NCBI RefSeq assembly: GCF_001601825.1
Contig: NZ_LUJK01000001.1
Coordinates: forward strand, 62,001-126,000
DNA length: 64,000 bases
Direction of reading: 5' to 3'
Origin: Limnobacter sp. CACIAM 66H1
GTDB lineage: Bacteria; Pseudomonadota; Gammaproteobacteria; Burkholderiales; Burkholderiaceae_B
Shown here: in pieces, positions 58,874-64,000 of the stretch
Numbering within the stretch: position 1 is the first letter of the stretch
How the letters are laid out: the number at the start of each line of letters is the position of its first letter
The notes under the pieces: model-generated
Databases searched by the model: none
What the model saw: only the letters and a program-made list of their open reading frames with translations
Told to the model about the DNA's origin: nothing
Made by a program: the position numbers and the translations under genes

Positions 58874-59482
58874 ATGCCGCTTTTCAACCACAAGCCAGAC
58901 TTTGAGCTGGACCCGTTCACGGATTTGATTTTCAACGCCTTGTTGATTTTCACTTTCCTCTTTTTGATGGCCCTGTTGCTGTTGAACCCACCTGCCAAAA
59001 GCGGAATTATTGATCCCAAAGCGGAGTTTTTGGTGACTGTCAGTTGGCCAGACAATGACCCCAACGACATTGATGTTTGGGCAGCAGGACCCGCAGGTGC
59101 ACAAGTGTGGTTTATGCGTCCCCAAGACGGTTTGTTACACCTTGATCGCGATGACCGTGGCCTGGCCAACGACACACAGGAAATTGAGGGACAGGTGTTT
59201 GTGAACCCGCTGAATCAGGAAGTGCTCACAATACGTGGCCGCCCGCCGGGTGAATATATTGTCAACCTGCATTACTACAAAACTGAAAACAATGCCCCGG
59301 TGCCCGTGAATATTTATGTGGCCGAGGTGAACCCGAAATTGAAAGTGTTGCATTACTCGACGGTGAACCTGCAGCAGGAGGGTGATGAGGCCACAGCAGT
59401 CCGCTTCACGATCGATGCAAACGGCACGGTGAGCAACATCAATCAACTTGAAAAATCTTTGGTGAAGGCAGACGGAAAATGA
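58874..59482 (+). CDS. ExbD/TolR-like N-terminal TM fused to periplasmic beta-rich domain
   Basis: FELDPFTDLIFNALLIFTFLFLMALLLLN then NDIDVWAAGPAGAQVWFMRPQDGLLHLDRDDRG. Confidence 0.6.
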   Translation: MPLFNHKPDFELDPFTDLIFNALLIFTFLFLMALLLLNPPAKSGIIDPKAEFLVTVSWPDNDPNDIDVWAAGPAGAQVWFMRPQDGLLHLDRDDRGLANDTQEIEGQVFVNPLNQEVLTIRGRPPGEYIVNLHYYKTENNAPVPVNIYVAEVNPKLKVLHYSTVNLQQEGDEATAVRFTIDANGTVSNINQLEKSLVKADGK

Positions 59483-59994
59483 ATGAAGTTTTAGTAGGTT
59501 TGGGCATCGCCTATATATTTTTGGCCGCCTTGTTGCTGTTGGCCCTTGTTTATGGCCGAATGAACTGGACGGTCAAGCTGGTTCTGATTGTGGTGTCCGT
59601 GGGCTTTTATTGGGTCAGTTACATCAACTGGCAGAATGCACAGGGCTGGCCCAGCCAGGCTGATTTGCCGAAGCGGTTTTTGTTCTACGCCGTGGTGGTT
59701 GAAGAACCTGACAAGACAGAGGGCATCAAAGGGCGACTGTTCGTATGGGCCAGCGACCTGGCCAATGATCGGCCCTCGGATACGCCGCGTGCTTACGTGT
59801 TGCCCTACGACAAGGACTTGCATGTCAAGCTGGATGCAGCTCAGCGTCAGATGCGCAATGGCAATTTGCAAATAGGGGAAGTGGGCGGCGAATTGTTCGA
59901 TCCGCAGGCCACTCGTGACAATACGCGCATTGCAGACAAGAAAATTGATCTGGAATTCACGGATTTGCCCGACCCTCAGTTGCCGGAGAAGTAA
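59479..59994 (+). CDS. hypothetical membrane protein
   Basis: 171 aa with two TM; overlaps previous stop. Confidence 0.65.
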   Translation: MNEVLVGLGIAYIFLAALLLLALVYGRMNWTVKLVLIVVSVGFYWVSYINWQNAQGWPSQADLPKRFLFYAVVVEEPDKTEGIKGRLFVWASDLANDRPSDTPRAYVLPYDKDLHVKLDAAQRQMRNGNLQIGEVGGELFDPQATRDNTRIADKKIDLEFTDLPDPQLPEK

Positions 59995-59997
59995 GCC

Positions 59998-60711
59998 ATG
60001 TTGAAAATTTTAAGTGTGGCCGTTTTAGCGCTGGGTCTGGCTGGCTGTTCCAAAGTGGGTGGGGGTGAATACTTTCCGCTGGATGAGGGGATGCAGTGGA
60101 ATTACAAACTCGATTTTGTGATGCCCGATGGCAAAAACAAAAAAGATTTGATGATCCGCAGCGTCGGGCAGTCCAGTTTCAAAACGGAGGACGATGAAAT
60201 CCAGGGTATTGTGCGTCGGACGTCAGACGGTACGGATTACTTCGTGCAAGAGCGTGATGACGGCTTTTACCGCGTTGGAAAGCGTGTGATTGTACAGACC
60301 AAACCGCAAGCGGATCCTTCTCCTCGCCTGATACTGCCCAAGGGGCGAAACCTGCGGGTTGGGTACACCTGGACCATGGATACCAGCCCCTACGTGATGC
60401 ACTGGATGCCGCCCTTCATTGAGGCCAATGCCAGTATTAAACCATTCGATTTGGTGTATGAAGTGGCCTCTTTGGATGACACGGTAGAAACACCTGCCGG
60501 TATTTTCGAGAAATGCGTTCGATTGGAGGCTACCGGCAAAATGGTTTTTTACGCCGATGCCAGTGCAGGCTATCAGGAAATCCTGATCAACCACAGCGAG
60601 TGGTATGCACCCGGTGTGGGTTTGGTGAAGCTGGAGCGCGATGAGCCTTTGGACACCAGCATCATGAAAGGGGGCAAGGTGACCATGGTGCTCAGCAGTT
60701 TTAGCCACTGA
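59998..60711 (+). CDS. putative lipoprotein
   Basis: lipobox LGLAGCSKVGG; 237 aa. Confidence 0.7.
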   Translation: MLKILSVAVLALGLAGCSKVGGGEYFPLDEGMQWNYKLDFVMPDGKNKKDLMIRSVGQSSFKTEDDEIQGIVRRTSDGTDYFVQERDDGFYRVGKRVIVQTKPQADPSPRLILPKGRNLRVGYTWTMDTSPYVMHWMPPFIEANASIKPFDLVYEVASLDDTVETPAGIFEKCVRLEATGKMVFYADASAGYQEILINHSEWYAPGVGLVKLERDEPLDTSIMKGGKVTMVLSSFSH

Positions 60712-60718
60712 GATTCTC

Positions 60719-60742
60719 CCGGCGACGCCCCCCGCCGGTTTT
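60719..60742. terminator. hairpin between convergent genes
   Basis: CCGGCG-ACGCCCCC-CGCCGGTTTT. Confidence 0.5.
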
Positions 60743-61280
60743 ACTTGTTGAACAGTCCCTCAAGCACTTGATCGCAGAAGCGTTCACGCTTCTCGCCGTT
60801 GCCGGTCACTGTGCAATGTTCAATTAAAACCTGGTCTCCCACAATGCTGTGTGACTCCACACGGTCTGCGTAAAGCAGAATTTCTTCGGTGTCCAGACTG
60901 AACTTGGAATCCAGATCCATCTGGTTCAAATCGGGTCTGCGCCAGTGCACTGTGAAAAGTGGCTGGTTTTGAAACACCTCACCTTTCTGGTTCTGTAGTT
61001 CTGTCACCGCTTGTACCGACAGCATGGGGTGGCTGTTGAACTCTTGCGGGTAATGGCGTTTCATTTCGCGCATGATGTTGTAAGCGTCAGTTGCAAACAG
61101 GGTCACGATTCGATTGCGCGTGACGAAGGTGAGCTGCTCAGTATTCAACCCGCGAATTTCCACAATATTGCCATTGGCCATTTTGTCCATCGACTCGGGG
61201 GGTGGTGGGCTACATGCTGCCAGCAGGGTTGCACAGGCCAGTAGCGTGGCGTGTTGAAAGTGGCGCAACGTAAGGCGCAT
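60741..61280 (-). CDS. putative lipoprotein
   Basis: lipobox LLAACSPPPP; 179 aa. Confidence 0.65.
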   Translation of the reverse strand: MRLTLRHFQHATLLACATLLAACSPPPPESMDKMANGNIVEIRGLNTEQLTFVTRNRIVTLFATDAYNIMREMKRHYPQEFNSHPMLSVQAVTELQNQKGEVFQNQPLFTVHWRRPDLNQMDLDSKFSLDTEEILLYADRVESHSIVGDQVLIEHCTVTGNGEKRERFCDQVLEGLFNK

Positions 61281-61342
61281 TCATGGTCTCCGGTTTGGTG
61301 TTGTTGTGCCAGCAGTATAGGGTGTAAATGTTGTCACCGGGC

Positions 61343-61950
61343 TTACATAGAGCCTAGTTCCCTTTCCACATAATGCCCGGCCATATCGGCCAAACCTTTG
61401 GCCAGGTCATCAAAAGAGAAGCTTGGGTTGGGGTGATTCAAGTAGCGAATCATGGTGGCAATGCCGCTATTGATGAAGATGTAGGTCATCGTCTGAAGAT
61501 TGTTCAATCGCAGTATTTCAGGGTGTTTGATGGCGTGCTGAACAAACAGATCGCCCAGCGCGCGATAAATCGGGCCGAAAGGAACATGCTTCTCCATCAA
61601 GGCCGATTCACGGGCACAGCGCAGGTAAAGTTCGTCGTCTTTTCTCAGAAACTGAGCAGTTTGAGCGATCAGTTCATACACAGCATCGCGCAGCGAAAGC
61701 CGAACAACGTTGCTGGTTGCACCCTGAATGACCCCCACCATTTCCTTTGAAAAGCGCTCGCCCATGGCGCTGAAAATCGCCTCTTTGTTTTCAAAGTACT
61801 CGTAAATCGAGCCTACCCCTACACCGGCATATTCCGCGATTTGCCGTGTTGTTGCGCCTTCCGCACCATGTTTGGCCAAGGCAATGAACGCGCCTTGAAC
61901 AATGGTTTCTACCGTGTTCTGGGAGCGGGTCTGTTTGGGTTTTCTGGTCA
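61343..61950 (-). CDS. TetR family regulator
   Basis: VETIVQGAFIALAKHGAEGATTRQIAEYAGVGVGSIYEYFENKEAIF. Confidence 0.9.
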
Positions 61951-61972
61951 TGAATAAATCCGAATTGAATCC

Positions 61973-61989
61973 GAACAAACGTTCGTTTT
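61973..61989. promoter_or_regulatory. candidate TetR operator
   Basis: GAACAAACGTTCGTTTT imperfect palindrome in the divergent intergenic region. Confidence 0.55.
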
Positions 61990-62044
61990 AAGATGACATT
62001 GTTCAATGTCACGGTCGCTATGTCAAACGCAACAGGATTCAACC

Positions 62045-62932
62045 ATGTTTGGAAAGAAGATTACCAAGGGTGCCAACGCAGTGGTCACCGGCGCGGGCAG
62101 CGGCATTGGCCGCGCTTTCGCGCTTGAAATTGTTCGTCGCGGTGGTCGCGTGGTGTGTGCTGACATCAGCCTTGAACGTGCCCAGGAAACTGTGGATCTG
62201 GTTATGGACCAAGTGGCAGGCAAACTGAAGAATCCAGACCTGGTGTTCGTTCCACAAGCCTGGGCGGTGAAATGCGACGTCAGCAAACTGAAAGATGTTG
62301 AAGCTTTGGCCGATAGGGCCGAGGAATTGTTTGGTGGAACCGAGGACAACACCGCGATTGATTTGGTGGTGAATAACGCGGGTGTAGGCGCCGGCGGTAA
62401 ACCGATCGGAGAAACCACGATTGAAGACTGGAAGTGGACCCTCGGCGTGAACCTGTGGGGTGTGATTCACGGCTGCCACGTGTTTGCACCGCGCCTGCGC
62501 AAGAAAGGCGCCACTGCGAAGTGCGGCATTGTCAACGTGGCTTCCACAGCCAGTTTCGCGGCTGCCCCCTTGATGAGTGCCTACAACGTGACCAAGGCCG
62601 GTGCATTGGCGTTGAGTGAAACTCTGGCAGCTGAAATGGCCGGCACCGGTGTGAACGTGACGGCGCTGTGCCCCACCTTTGTCAAAACCAACATCACGAA
62701 AGATGGCCGGATTGATGCCGCGTCGAACCAACTGGCCAACAAGTTGATGGAGTGGACGGGGGTGTCTGCCGACGGCGTGGTGAAAGAAACATTGAATGCA
62801 TTGGACAAGGGGCAGCTGTATGTGTTGCCTCAGTTGGATGCACGCATGATTTGGCGCATGAAGCGCTTGATGCCTCGCAGCTACACGCGCGGGGCTGGTT
62901 TATTGGCCCGTGTGGCCGCCAAAGCTTTTTAA
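62045..62932 (+). CDS. SDR family oxidoreductase
   Basis: VTGAGSGIGRAFALEIVRRG; YNVTKAGALALSE. Confidence 0.92.
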   Translation: MFGKKITKGANAVVTGAGSGIGRAFALEIVRRGGRVVCADISLERAQETVDLVMDQVAGKLKNPDLVFVPQAWAVKCDVSKLKDVEALADRAEELFGGTEDNTAIDLVVNNAGVGAGGKPIGETTIEDWKWTLGVNLWGVIHGCHVFAPRLRKKGATAKCGIVNVASTASFAAAPLMSAYNVTKAGALALSETLAAEMAGTGVNVTALCPTFVKTNITKDGRIDAASNQLANKLMEWTGVSADGVVKETLNALDKGQLYVLPQLDARMIWRMKRLMPRSYTRGAGLLARVAAKAF

Positions 62933-62944
62933 GGAGTACACAAA

Positions 62945-63871
62945 ATGCCTCAACTCGATCTGGAAAAAACACTGCGCCGCATCAAGGAAAATCAATGGGC
63001 TTTGGCTGACATTGACTGGGATGCGCCAGGCCGTGAATTGATCACGGAAGAACAGTGGCCCAAGCTGAAAGCCTTTATGGCCGACCTGACCTGGATTGAA
63101 CACATTGGTGCGCGCGGTTTTGCGGCCATGGCCAAAAAAGCGCCCAACGATACATTGAAAGAAATCTACACCTGGTTTCATGCCGAGGAACAGCGCCACG
63201 CCAATGCCGAACTGGCACTGATGCAACGCTGGGGCATGCTGGAAGACGGCGAAATTCCTGAGCCCAATATCAATTTGCGTTTAACGATTGAATGGTTGGA
63301 CAAGTACAGCGATGACATGCCTTTGAATGTGCTGGGTAGCGTCATTCCCATGTTGGAAGTGACTCTGGATGGCGCCTTGTGCAAGTTTTTGCTGGATGAA
63401 GTGAAAGACCCGGTGTGCCACGAGGTGTTCAAGAAGATCAATGCGGACGAAGCCCGCCACTTGGGTGTGGATTTTCATGTGCTGGAGATGCTGGGACATG
63501 GACCGATGTATCGCCTGGCACTGGAGTCCTTCGCAGCCGCCATCAACCCGAAGTTGTTGCTTGGCGTGGCGGTGTACTTCCCTTTGTTGAACCGCATGCG
63601 CGACAACATTGTGACCATGGGATTGAAAGAAGAAAAGCTGTATGAAGCCATGGCCAAGTTTGAAAAGTACGGCGGTGAAGCGCCAGAAAGTCGCCGCAAC
63701 CCCTGGTATCAGCTGATGCGCCTGCACGGCCAGTGGGTGATCGATCGCAACAATCGCTTTTACCACGCACCAGTGGATGCAGCCGTGAAATTGTCCAACT
63801 ACATTCCGAAAAGCTGGCTGCCCGAAGTGCCAAGCTGGGTGAACAAACTGACCTGGCACACCACAGCTTGA
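62945..63871 (+). CDS. ferritin-like di-iron protein
   Basis: EEQRH and DEARH helix motifs; 308 aa. Confidence 0.65.
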   Translation: MPQLDLEKTLRRIKENQWALADIDWDAPGRELITEEQWPKLKAFMADLTWIEHIGARGFAAMAKKAPNDTLKEIYTWFHAEEQRHANAELALMQRWGMLEDGEIPEPNINLRLTIEWLDKYSDDMPLNVLGSVIPMLEVTLDGALCKFLLDEVKDPVCHEVFKKINADEARHLGVDFHVLEMLGHGPMYRLALESFAAAINPKLLLGVAVYFPLLNRMRDNIVTMGLKEEKLYEAMAKFEKYGGEAPESRRNPWYQLMRLHGQWVIDRNNRFYHAPVDAAVKLSNYIPKSWLPEVPSWVNKLTWHTTA

Positions 63872-63890
63872 ACCATGCGAGAGACCACAA

Positions 63891-64000
63891 TGACGATTGA
63901 AAATAGAAAGCCTGCGAAGGCACTGAAAGGCACCACTGCTGCGCGTACTACCGTGCGTCGAAGTTCAAGCAAAAGTGCCGCTGCAAAAAGCGGCGAGCAC
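63891..64000 (+). CDS. unidentified ORF, partial at window end
   Basis: MTIENRKPAKALKGTTAARTTVRRSSSKSAAAKSGEH...; runs off the window. Confidence 0.4.

Overview
The window looks like a betaproteobacterial (Burkholderiales-like, possibly Limnobacter-like) chromosome segment. No rRNA, tRNA, CRISPR array or transposase was recognised. It divides into three blocks. (1) About 1-19.7 kb is an iron-acquisition island: exbD/exbB/tonB, three TonB-dependent receptors, bacterioferritin and Bfd, PepSY/DUF3325/DUF3649 proteins, hemP, an imelysin/di-heme/imelysin/DUF1513 operon, and a frameshifted multiheme cytochrome c. (2) About 19.7-48.4 kb is an alcohol/aldehyde oxidation locus. It holds two PQQ dehydrogenases (one with a lanthanide-type DYDG motif), an aldehyde dehydrogenase with DUF779, SoxYZ-like and zinc-hydrolase-like quinoprotein accessory proteins, an ABC exporter, pqqABCDE (including a 24-aa pqqA absent from the ORF track), a porin, a PedF-type cytochrome, a sigma54 AcoR-type activator, and a tungsten-type aldehyde:ferredoxin oxidoreductase operon. 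(3) About 48.4-64 kb holds a TAXI-TRAP transporter, a two-component system, a TonB receptor / degenerate metallohydrolase / ExbB-ExbD-like / lipoprotein cassette, and a TetR/SDR/ferritin-like group. The most interesting signal is a set of seven good sigma54 (-24/-12) promoter matches, each in front of a transcription unit of block 2. Three of them have a shared palindrome TGTTYCA-N3-TGAAACA upstream, and an exact 15-mer TGTCACAAAACTGTC recurs in three intergenic regions. Together these suggest one sigma54 regulon joining PQQ/lanthanide alcohol oxidation to tungsten aldehyde oxidation. The second candidate is the 52.5-60.7 kb receptor and ExbB/ExbD-like cassette.
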